Below are positions 8,305 to 15,620 of a stretch of DNA of 44,780 nt, piece by piece. A program made the translations under genes and the position numbers. The DNA lies in NCBI GenBank assembly GCA_025351485.1, contig JANXVU010000075.1, positions 1-44,780 on the forward strand, read 5' to 3'. This DNA comes from Candidatus Eiseniibacteriota bacterium (GTDB taxonomy: Bacteria; Eisenbacteria; RBG-16-71-46; JACRLI01). The notes beneath the pieces are model-generated. The model ran no database searches and was not told the DNA's origin. It worked only from the letters and a program-made list of their open reading frames with translations. How positions within the stretch are numbered: the first letter of the stretch is position 1; each line of letters opens with the position of its first letter.

Positions 8305-8319
8305 CCCCGCGAGGCGGGG
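8305..8319 (+). terminator. Small GC hairpin after actF
   Basis: CCCCGC and GCGGGG pair around the loop GAG, 8 bases after the actF stop. It has no T-tract and probably only protects the 3' end or assists the stronger terminator that follows. Confidence 0.35.
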
Positions 8320-8334
8320 GTTCACGCACACAGC

Positions 8335-8376
8335 AGAAGGCCCGCCTTCCATCGGAAAGCGGGCCTTCTGGTTTTT
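8335..8376 (+). terminator. Rho-independent terminator of the act operon
   Basis: AGAAGGCCCGC (8335-8345) pairs perfectly with GCGGGCCTTCT (8359-8369) around a 13-base loop, followed by GG and TTTTT (8372-8376). The 11-bp stem and T-tract make a classic intrinsic terminator. It also lies 21 bases beyond the stop of the small minus-strand gene at 8398-8547, but lacks a good T-tract in that direction. Confidence 0.88.
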
Positions 8377-8397
8377 GCGCTCCGGACGGCTCCGGTC

Positions 8398-8547
8398 TCA
8401 GGAATTCCGGTGCGTCAGGAGCGGCCAGTACTGCGCGGCAAAACTCGGGAGCGCCCAGGCCAGGTAGGCCAGCCACAGGAGCCCGACCCACCAGTGCGCG
8501 CGAGTGACCTTGGCCGCCTCGGCGGCCTCCGGCTTGATTCCTTCCAT
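8398..8547 (-). CDS. Possible small single-pass membrane protein, 49 residues
   Basis: An open frame from ATG 8547 to TGA 8398 on the minus strand, preceded by AAGGA five bases upstream. The product has a charged N-terminus (MEGIKPEAAEAAKVTR) and one hydrophobic, tryptophan-rich segment (WVGLLWLAYLAWALPSF), then a short tail ending HRNS, so it would be a bitopic membrane protein. I recognise no family. Its size and place next to the respiratory operon recall small accessory subunits of respiratory complexes, but this is a guess. Support is only the ribosome site, composition and the otherwise empty stretch; it could be spurious. Confidence 0.45.
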   Translation of the reverse strand: MEGIKPEAAEAAKVTRAHWWVGLLWLAYLAWALPSFAAQYWPLLTHRNS

Positions 8548-8817
8548 GGATTCCTTCCCGGCCCGATCCTGGGCCCGCCATCCTGGCGTGTGCGACCTGC
8601 GGGGGCGATTCCTGCGGTGCCAAAGCACCGTATTCGCGCAATGTAACTCCGTCCCGGCAGGCGATACAAGAAAAATGCACGGATTTCCCCTGCCGGGACC
8701 GGATTTCTGTGCCAGGGCGACCCGCCCACCCGGGCTTGCCCCGGGCGCGGACCCGTGCAAAGATCGCCCCGCAACGCTCGGAACATCGACCGACCCTGTT
8801 TCCGCAGAGGAGGATTC

Positions 8818-11670
8818 ATGCGGAGTACCTTTGCATTGGCCTGCGCGCTCCAGTTCCTGGCCGGGGCCGCCGTGGCCGCCCCTGCCGCCATCCCCGCCAA
8901 CCTCGAAAAGGTCACCCAGAAGGGCGAGGTGACCGAGTACCGGCTCAAGACCAACGGCATGCCGGTGCTGCTCGTGGAGCGGCACGCCGCCCCGGTGGTG
9001 ACCTTCATGGTGGTCTACCACGTGGGCTCCCGGAACGAGGCGCCCGGCAACACCGGCAGCGCCCATCTGCTGGAGCACATGCTGTTCAACAAGAGCACCG
9101 CGCATTTCGGCAAGGCCACCGGCAACAAGACCATCCAGGTGGCGCTGCACGAGGTGGGGGTGGACTTTGGCTCGACCAACATGACCACCTGGAACGACCG
9201 CATGAATGGCTATTCCACGGTGCCCTCGGACAAGCTGGACCTGGCCATGCGCATCGAGGCCGATCGCATGCAGACCGCCAAGATCCTGGATTCCGAGCGC
9301 CAGCCGGAGATGTCGGTGGTGCGCAACGAATACGAGATCGGGGAAAACAATGCCGAGCAGGCGCTTTCCAAAGCCGTGACCGCGGCGGCCATCGTGGCCC
9401 ACCCGTACCACTGGGACACCATCGGCTACCGCTCCGACATCGAGGGCGTGACCACCGAGAAGCTCCAAGAGCACTACAAGAACTACTTCTGGCCCGACAA
9501 CTCGGCCGCCATCATCGTGGGCGACTTCGAGACCGGAGCGGCGCTCACCATGTTCAACAAGTACTTCGGCTCCATGCCCAAGGCGCCCCACCCGATCCCC
9601 AAGGTGATCACGGAGGAGCCCACGCAGGAAGGAGAGCGCCGGGTAACCGTTTCGCGTCCCGGCAGCGTGAGCTGGCTGATGATGGCCTACCTGCGGCCGG
9701 GCGTCCTGGACCGTGACTGGCACGCGCTGGACGTCCTTTCCAACATCCTTGGGAGCGGCCGCACCGCGCGGCTGTACAAGGCCATGGTGGAGACGGGGCT
9801 CGCCGCCGACGTGACCGTGGCCAACTACCCGCTGCGCGACCCCTACCTGTTCTCCCCGACCGCCCAGTTGGCCCCCGGCGCATCGCCGGCAAAGGCCGAG
9901 TCCACCATGCGCGCCGTGCTGGCCGGGGTGGCCGACAAGGGTGCGACCCAGTCCGAGGTGGACCGCGCGGTGAAAGGCATCGAAGTCGGTTACTTCTCCA
10001 ACCTGGACGGCGTCTACAGCACTGCCGATGCGCTGGGCGAGGCGGTGGCCTCCGCCAACTGGCAGTGGTACGTGGACTACCTGGACAACGTCCACAAGGT
10101 GACTCCCGCGGACGTGCAGCGGGTGGCAAGGAAGTACCTCGTGCCGGACCACGCCACGGTGGGCCTGTTCATCCCGAAGAAGGATGACGGCAAGACCGGC
10201 GTGCTCGAGGGCGGTGGGGGCTCGCCCAGCCTGATGGGCGTGGCCGCTCCGGCCCGCCGGGCCCCGCAGGCCGCCAGTCGCGCGGGCGGCACGTCCGGGC
10301 CGCTGGGAGGGCTGCTCTTCACGGGGATCGAGGCCTCCAGCGTCCAGGGAGGGGCTTCCGGCGCCGCCGCGTCCTCCGGCGCAGGGGCGCCCACCGGCTT
10401 CGCCTCGCGCACCGTACACAAGGAGTGGCCGCGCCGGCTGGTGCTGGACATCTACACCAACCCGTCCGCGCCCACGGTGGCGATCTCCGGCCTGATCCGC
10501 GCCGGGACCATCACCGCCCCGGCCGGCAAGCCCGAGGTGGCGGCCGTCACGGCCGAGATGCTCACCCGGGGCACCATCCGCCGGAACAAGGAAGTCATCT
10601 CCGCCACGCTGGAAGACCTGGGCGCATCGCTTACCATCGGGGCCGACGTCTACGACGTGAACATCAACGCCTACTGCATGTCGCGCGACCTGCCCACCCT
10701 GCTGGACCTGATCTCGGACCAGCTGCTGCACCCGGCCTTCCCGGCGGATGAGCTGGAAAAGGCCAAACTGCAGCGCAAGTCGGCCATGCTGGGGCAGTCC
10801 GAGAACACCGGGATCCGGGCGCGCGAGGCGCTGTACCAGATGGCCTACCCGGAAGGCAACCCGGTGCGCCCCGTGCCGGTGCTGGAGCGGGCCGCGGCCG
10901 CGGCCGCGGTCACCATGGACGACGTGAAGAACTTCTACCGCCAGCGCTACACCGGCGGTTCCCTGGTGCTGGCGGTTTCGGGGAACGTGAACGCCGACAG
11001 CGTGGTGGCCATGGTACAGAAGTACTTCGCGGACCTGCCGGAGGGGGACGCCCCGAGGTTCGAGCACCCGCGCGTGGAGCCGGTCGCGCCGCAGCAGCGC
11101 GTGGTCACCATGAAGGGCAAGGCCAACATGGACCTGGTGTACGGCATGGGTAGCGCCCTGCGCCGGACCGATCCCGACTACTACCCGGCGGTGCTGGCCA
11201 ACGCTGCCTTCGGCCAGGACGCGCTCACTTCCCGGGCCGGCAAGCGGGTGCGGGACACCGAGGGGCTCACCTACAACCTGTTCTCGCGCTACCTGGGCTC
11301 GGACCTGCTGGAAGGGATCTGGGTGGTGGACGTGGCGGTGGCTCCGCAGAACTTGAAGAAGGCCATGTTCTCGACGCTGGATGAGTACAAGAAGTTCGCG
11401 GCGGGCGGCATGACCCAGGAGGAGCTGGACGCGCAGAAGGGCTTCTTCGCGGGAAATTTCAAGGTGCGCCTGGCCACCAACACCGGGATCGCACAGCAAC
11501 TGGTGGCCGCCGAAAAGTTCGGCTTCGGCCCGGGCTTCCTGGACAGTTACCCCTCGCAGATCCAGGCAGTCACGCTGGCGCAGGCCAACGACGTGATCAA
11601 GCGGCGGTTTGATCCCTCGAAGATCTGCACGGTGGTGGCAGGAGACCTCGAAGCGCTGCCGACGCCGTAG
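8818..11670 (+). CDS. Secreted M16-family zinc peptidase, two-repeat form
   Basis: A 950-residue insulinase/pitrilysin-type metallopeptidase, exported by a Sec signal (MRSTFALACALQFLAGAAVA). The N-terminal half carries the inverted zinc motif HLLEH at H83-E86-H87, with the distal glutamate probably in the VVRNEYE segment near residue 165. The second half (from about 540) is a second M16 repeat lacking HxxEH, as usual. Between them is a long low-complexity linker rich in Gly, Ala and Ser (roughly residues 470-535). ATG 8818 is chosen over an earlier in-frame start at 8755 because AGGAGGA stands directly upstream and the signal peptide begins there. It probably degrades peptides in the periplasm. 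It seems to be a single-gene unit. Confidence 0.9.
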   Translation: MRSTFALACALQFLAGAAVAAPAAIPANLEKVTQKGEVTEYRLKTNGMPVLLVERHAAPVVTFMVVYHVGSRNEAPGNTGSAHLLEHMLFNKSTAHFGKATGNKTIQVALHEVGVDFGSTNMTTWNDRMNGYSTVPSDKLDLAMRIEADRMQTAKILDSERQPEMSVVRNEYEIGENNAEQALSKAVTAAAIVAHPYHWDTIGYRSDIEGVTTEKLQEHYKNYFWPDNSAAIIVGDFETGAALTMFNKYFGSMPKAPHPIPKVITEEPTQEGERRVTVSRPGSVSWLMMAYLRPGVLDRDWHALDVLSNILGSGRTARLYKAMVETGLAADVTVANYPLRDPYLFSPTAQLAPGASPAKAESTMRAVLAGVADKGATQSEVDRAVKGIEVGYFSNLDGVYSTADALGEAVASANWQWYVDYLDNVHKVTPADVQRVARKYLVPDHATVGLFIPKKDDGKTGVLEGGGGSPSLMGVAAPARRAPQAASRAGGTSGPLGGLLFTGIEASSVQGGASGAAASSGAGAPTGFASRTVHKEWPRRLVLDIYTNPSAPTVAISGLIRAGTITAPAGKPEVAAVTAEMLTRGTIRRNKEVISATLEDLGASLTIGADVYDVNINAYCMSRDLPTLLDLISDQLLHPAFPADELEKAKLQRKSAMLGQSENTGIRAREALYQMAYPEGNPVRPVPVLERAAAAAAVTMDDVKNFYRQRYTGGSLVLAVSGNVNADSVVAMVQKYFADLPEGDAPRFEHPRVEPVAPQQRVVTMKGKANMDLVYGMGSALRRTDPDYYPAVLANAAFGQDALTSRAGKRVRDTEGLTYNLFSRYLGSDLLEGIWVVDVAVAPQNLKKAMFSTLDEYKKFAAGGMTQEELDAQKGFFAGNFKVRLATNTGIAQQLVAAEKFGFGPGFLDSYPSQIQAVTLAQANDVIKRRFDPSKICTVVAGDLEALPTP

Positions 11671-11688
11671 GAGACCTCGATCGGCAGG

Positions 11689-11727
11689 CTCCCTCCGCCC
11701 CGGGTTGACTCGGGTGGGCGGGGGGAG
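11689..11727. terminator. Hairpin between convergent genes
   Basis: CTCCCTCCGCCC (11689-11700) pairs with GGGCGGGGGGAG (11716-11727), a 12-bp stem with one G-U wobble, in the 71-base gap between the converging M16 peptidase and osmC genes. There is no T-tract on either side, so intrinsic termination is uncertain. Confidence 0.4.
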
Positions 11728-11741
11728 CGGGGCCGCCTCCG

Positions 11742-12197
11742 CTAGACCTTCTCCGTGCGCGGTTCCATGCTGGTCTTGACAATCTGCCCGTTCACCGAGA
11801 TGGCCCAGGTGATGACGTGATTGGGGATCAGGGTCATGCTGACGGAGCAGTACTTTTCCTGGGACAGCACCACGGCGCGCTCCAGCGATGGGAGCGGCAG
11901 GCCTTCGCCCTCGAAGCGGTACTCCAGGTGAAACGTGGTGAAGGCGCGCGGCGCCTCCGGCTGCACTTCCCCGGTCACCACCACTTCGACGCTGTGCGGC
12001 TCGATCCTCATCTTGCGCAGGATGCTGACGACGTCCATCCCGGTGCAGCCGCCCAGGGCGAACAGCAGCATTTCCTTGGGGGTCGGGGCGGAATCGTTTC
12101 CCCCGGAAGCCTCCGTGGTGTCCATCACTGCCACGTGACCGCTTTCCCCGGTCCCGATGAATGTCATATCGTGTGCAAATCGTATCCTGGCCTGCAT
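11742..12197 (-). CDS. OsmC/Ohr-family peroxiredoxin-like protein
   Basis: A 151-residue OsmC-like protein. The two redox cysteines of the family are present: C51 in ALGGCTGMDV and C117 in EKYCSVSMTL. Proteins of this type reduce organic hydroperoxides using lipoyl or low-molecular-weight thiols; the YhfA-like branch (with TPKEMLLFALGGCTGMD) is less well characterised. ATG 12197 is preceded by GGGGAGG at a good distance. The gene is divergent from the DUF1028 gene and converges on the M16 peptidase gene. It is a second peroxide-defence candidate in the window after the AhpD-like gene. Confidence 0.88.
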   Translation of the reverse strand: MQARIRFAHDMTFIGTGESGHVAVMDTTEASGGNDSAPTPKEMLLFALGGCTGMDVVSILRKMRIEPHSVEVVVTGEVQPEAPRAFTTFHLEYRFEGEGLPLPSLERAVVLSQEKYCSVSMTLIPNHVITWAISVNGQIVKTSMEPRTEKV

Positions 12198-12286
12198 GCA
12201 GCCTCCCCGGGGTTGGTGCGTGGCCCCCGTATTTTGTCACGGGCCTGACAGGCGCGCAACCCGGCCCCGCATCGGAAGGCGGCCCC

Positions 12287-13192
12287 ATGATCCGTCCAGT
12301 CAGCACCTACTCCATCGTTGCGCGCGACCCCGGGACCGGGGAACTCGGCGCGGCAGTCCAGTCCCATTACTTCTCCGTGGGCCCGATCGTGCCGTGGGTG
12401 GAACCGGGGGTGGGTGCGGTGTGCACCCAGTCCATGGTCGAGATCTCCTACGGCCCCGAGGGCCTGGAAGGAATGCGGGAAGGCCAGGGCGCGCCCGAGA
12501 CGCTGGCGAGGCTCCTGGCCGCCGACAGCGCTTCGGCCGTGCGCCAGGTGGCCATGGTGGACTCCCAGGGGCGGGTGGCGGTCCACACCGGCGCGCGGTG
12601 CATCGCCGCGGCCGGGCATGTCGCCGGGGAACAGTTTTCCGTTCAGGCCAACATGATGGACGGCCCCGAAGTCTGGCCCGCCATGGCCCGGGCGTTCCGG
12701 GAAGCCCCGGGAGACCTCGCGGAGCGCATGCTGGTGGCCCTGGAAGCCGCCGAGGGGGCCGGGGGAGACGTCCGGGGGCGCCAGAGCGCGGCGCTGGTGC
12801 TGGCGCGTCCCGAGCGTGCCACGCGCCCCTGGGAGGGCCGGACCATGGATCTGCGCGTGGAGGACCATCCCGAGCCGCTCCAGGAGCTCCGGCGCTTGGT
12901 GAGGCTTCGCCGGGCATACAACTTCGAGGACGAAGGGGACGGGCACGTGGCCGCGGGCCGCATGAACGAGGCCAAGGTGGCCTATGCCCGGGCCGCCGAG
13001 CTGGCCTCCGACGTGGACGAGCTGGTGTTCTGGAACGGCGTGGCGCTCCTTGGCGCGGGCGAGCGGGATGAAGCCCGCGGGATCCTGAGACCGCTATTCC
13101 GGCGTGACGCCCGCTGGTCCCGGCTCCTGCCCCGGCTGGTCCCGGCGGGTATCCTGCCGGCCGACCCGGAGGACTTCAAGGACCTCATGTAG
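12287..13192 (+). CDS. DUF1028 Ntn-hydrolase-like protein with TPR-like C-terminus
   Basis: A 301-residue cytoplasmic protein. Residues 1 to about 200 match DUF1028, with TYSIVARD at the start, the AVQSHYFSVG and GAVCTQSMVE segments, and NMMDGPEVW; structures of this family show an N-terminal-nucleophile hydrolase-like fold, but the substrate is unknown. Residues from about 205 to 290 form a helical, TPR-like region (NFEDEGDGHVAAGRMNEA) seen in some family members. ATG 12287 is preferred to an in-frame start 126 bases upstream because GGAAGG stands 8 bases before it and conserved sequence begins there. Confidence 0.82.
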   Translation: MIRPVSTYSIVARDPGTGELGAAVQSHYFSVGPIVPWVEPGVGAVCTQSMVEISYGPEGLEGMREGQGAPETLARLLAADSASAVRQVAMVDSQGRVAVHTGARCIAAAGHVAGEQFSVQANMMDGPEVWPAMARAFREAPGDLAERMLVALEAAEGAGGDVRGRQSAALVLARPERATRPWEGRTMDLRVEDHPEPLQELRRLVRLRRAYNFEDEGDGHVAAGRMNEAKVAYARAAELASDVDELVFWNGVALLGAGERDEARGILRPLFRRDARWSRLLPRLVPAGILPADPEDFKDLM

Positions 13193-13285
13193 CGCCGCCT
13201 CCGCGCTTGCGCGGTTGCCCCAAGCGGTTTAACTTGGAGTCTCTTTTCGAATTCAGTCGCGGACCGCCACCACAGGGAGGATCCC

Positions 13286-14617
13286 ATTTCCTCGGACGTC
13301 CCCAACCACTCCGGCCAATTCCGCATCCGGCGGGTGATGAACTGGTTTCCCCTGGGCCTCACCTACGCCACGTTCTACATGGGCCGCTACAACTTCAACG
13401 TGATCAAGGGCGACATGGGCAAGATGTACCATCTGGACAAGGCCCAGATGGGGCTCATCGCCACCGCCGGCTTCTGGACCTACGCGCTCGCCGTCATCTT
13501 CAACGGACCCCTGGCCGACCGCATCGGCGGCAAGAAGGCCATCCTGGTCGGCGCCGCGGGGGCGGCGCTGCTCAACCTGACCATGGGGCTGCTGTTCCTG
13601 AACGGCTGGAGCACCGGGATCCTGGTGGGCATGTCGCTGCTCTATTCAGCGAACATGTACTTCCAGAGCTTCGGGGCGCTCTCGGTGGTCAAGGTGAACG
13701 CGGCCTGGTTCCACGTGCGGGAGCGCGGGGTGTTTGGCGGGATCTTCGGGATCATGATCTCGACCGGATACGCGCTGGCCCTGGCGATCGGAGGCATGAT
13801 CGTCAAAGTCATGCCGTGGTTCTACATTTTCATCATTCCGGCCCTGTGCATCGCGGGCATGGCCGTGGTGGACATCTTCATCGTGAAGGACCGGCCGTCC
13901 CATGCGGGCCACGACGACTTTCACACCGGCGACGCCTCCTCCGGCGATGAGACCCCGGTGGACATGGCCTACATCGCGAAGATGGTGTTCACCAACCCGG
14001 TCCTGGTCACCATTGCCATGGCCGAGTTCTGCACCGGGTTCGTGCGCCAGGGGCTGCTGCTGTACTTCATCGAGTTCCTGACCGAGGTGCACCACGTGGG
14101 CAAGGGCACCGGAGTCTTCCAGGCGGCCGGCTGGGGCCCGACGGCGGGCGGCATCTGCGGCGGACTGCTGTGCGGATGGATGTCCGACAAGCTGTTCCAA
14201 TCGCGCCGGCCCCCGGTGGCGTTCTTCTTTTACCTGGCCCAGGCAGCTTGCCTGCTGTGGCTGGGCTATGCCTCCAGCCCGATGCTGGCGGCCTTCCTGG
14301 TCGGGTTTTGCTGCATGTGGATCTTCGGCGTGCACGGGATGCTCTCGGGCACGGCCTCCATGGACTTCGGCGGCCGCAAGGCGGCCGCGACCGCGGCGGG
14401 CATGCTGGACGGGATCCAGTATGTGGCGGCGGGATTCACCGGCTACGGGCTGGGCTGGATCCTGAAGACCTACGGGTGGGACGGAAACCCGGCCAAGGAC
14501 CACGTTCCCACCGATGCGCACATCTGGGTGTTCTCGCTCATTCCGTTCGCGCTCATGGGAGCGCTCATCATGACCCGGGTGTGGAACGCCCGGCCCGGCC
14601 AGTCGGCGGCGCATTAG
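13286..14617 (+). CDS. MFS transporter, organophosphate:phosphate antiporter type (GlpT/UhpT-like)
   Basis: A membrane transporter with about 12 helices and the OPA-family opening (GLTYATFYMGRYNFNV), motif A-like LADRIGGKKAIL, and a GVHGMLSGTASMDFGG loop. The substrate is probably a phosphorylated small molecule, by family. The start is unusual. ATT at 13286 has GGGAGG five bases upstream and adds FRIRRVMNWF, which aligns with the basic N-terminal tail of GlpT; GTG 13334 and ATG 13337 lack any ribosome site and would delete that tail. From ATT the protein has 443 residues, from GTG 427. The gene leads a probable operon with ogt and a cupin gene. Confidence 0.85.
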   Translation: MSSDVPNHSGQFRIRRVMNWFPLGLTYATFYMGRYNFNVIKGDMGKMYHLDKAQMGLIATAGFWTYALAVIFNGPLADRIGGKKAILVGAAGAALLNLTMGLLFLNGWSTGILVGMSLLYSANMYFQSFGALSVVKVNAAWFHVRERGVFGGIFGIMISTGYALALAIGGMIVKVMPWFYIFIIPALCIAGMAVVDIFIVKDRPSHAGHDDFHTGDASSGDETPVDMAYIAKMVFTNPVLVTIAMAEFCTGFVRQGLLLYFIEFLTEVHHVGKGTGVFQAAGWGPTAGGICGGLLCGWMSDKLFQSRRPPVAFFFYLAQAACLLWLGYASSPMLAAFLVGFCCMWIFGVHGMLSGTASMDFGGRKAAATAAGMLDGIQYVAAGFTGYGLGWILKTYGWDGNPAKDHVPTDAHIWVFSLIPFALMGALIMTRVWNARPGQSAAH

Positions 14618-14648
14618 TCGCCGCGGCCGGGGACAAGGCGGGACCGCG

Positions 14649-15170
14649 ATGGAGCCTGACGCAATCCTCACCTGCCACATGGCCAGGACCCCGCTGGGGC
14701 TGCTGCGTCTGTCCGCGTCCGAAGATGGACTGACGGAAGTCATCTTCCCCTCGCGCGCGCCCTCGGAGCCGAAGCCCGTGCCCCGCACCCGAGGCGAGGC
14801 GCAGGATCACCTGCGCGCGGCCGTCTCCCAGCTCACCGAGTACTTCAACGGCAAGCGGACCCGCTTTCAGCTGCAGCTCGACCTGCGCGGCACCGACTTC
14901 GACTGCGAAGTGTGGCAGATGCTGCTCAAGATCCCGTGTGGAAAGACCCGCACCTACGGACAACTGGCGAAGGAGCTAGGCGCGATCACGCTGGCCCGCG
15001 CGGTGGGGGGCGCCTGCGGGCGAAATCCCATCTCCATCGTCGTGCCCTGCCACCGGGTGATCGGGGCCGATTCCAGCCTGACGGGCTACGGCGGCGGGGT
15101 ATCGCGCAAGGAAAAACTGTTGAGGCTCGAAGGCGCGAGCTTCGCGGCGCCGCAACTGGATCTGTTCTAG
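14649..15170 (+). CDS. ogt: Methylated-DNA--protein-cysteine methyltransferase
   Basis: A 173-residue DNA repair protein that removes methyl groups from O6-methylguanine onto its own cysteine. The C-terminal domain has the full active-site motif IVVPCHRVIG with the acceptor C134, the helix-turn-helix arginine region (CGKTRTYGQLAKELG) and the closing YGGGVSRKEKLLRLEG. The N-terminal ribonuclease-like domain is short. It starts 31 bases after the transporter gene and is followed 18 bases later by the cupin gene. Confidence 0.93.
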   Translation: MEPDAILTCHMARTPLGLLRLSASEDGLTEVIFPSRAPSEPKPVPRTRGEAQDHLRAAVSQLTEYFNGKRTRFQLQLDLRGTDFDCEVWQMLLKIPCGKTRTYGQLAKELGAITLARAVGGACGRNPISIVVPCHRVIGADSSLTGYGGGVSRKEKLLRLEGASFAAPQLDLF

Positions 15171-15188
15171 GTCCCGGGGGACGTTCGC

Positions 15189-15587
15189 ATGACCGCACCA
15201 AACTGTAAATTGATTCCCTCCGGAGAAGCGTACACCGGCAAACAGGGCTTCACCTACCTCGCGGGCCTTACCGGCGCCAGCGCCGGATCGCGCGGGATCT
15301 GCATGACCGTGCTGGTGCTGCCGGACGGAGCGCGGGCGAAGGCGCACCTGCACCGGGGGATCGAGACCGCGGTGTACGTGATCGAGGGCGAGGCGGAGAT
15401 GTACTTCGGGGAAAGACTCGAAGAATTGCTCCGCGCGAAGGCCGGCGAGTACGTCTACATCCCCGCGGGCATGCCCCACCTGGTGCTCAATCGCTCCGGG
15501 GCGCCATGCCGGGCGCTCGTCGCGCACACCGGCGCCGACGACCAGGCGGGCATCGTACTGCTGCCGGACTTGGACGCGCTGGTCTAG
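15189..15587 (+). CDS. Small cupin-domain protein
   Basis: A 132-residue single-domain cupin. Motif 1 is seen as AHLHRGIETAVYVIEGEAEMYFG (split as G-x5-H-x-H-like, with H53/H55 region and E59), and motif 2 as GEYVYIPAGMPHLVLNRS. The histidines and glutamate could bind a metal ion. The substrate cannot be told; related proteins are sugar isomerases, dioxygenases or sensors. It is the third gene of the transporter-ogt-cupin group and converges on the large secreted protein gene with a gap of 33 bases. Confidence 0.8.
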   Translation: MTAPNCKLIPSGEAYTGKQGFTYLAGLTGASAGSRGICMTVLVLPDGARAKAHLHRGIETAVYVIEGEAEMYFGERLEELLRAKAGEYVYIPAGMPHLVLNRSGAPCRALVAHTGADDQAGIVLLPDLDALV

Positions 15588-15620
15588 GCTGCCAGCGCAA
15601 ACACCAACTCGGGCCAGCCA

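Noticed and set aside
10885-10915. GCGGCCGCGGCCGC repeat in the M16 gene
   Set aside because: It encodes an alanine run (AAAAAAV) in a surface region of the protein and looks like codon-composition repetition, not a regulatory element.
8398-12306. A 1302-codon open frame on the minus strand
   Set aside because: It is antisense to the M16 peptidase and osmC genes, with His/Gly/Arg-rich composition typical of shadow frames in GC-rich DNA. Only its last 49 codons are considered.
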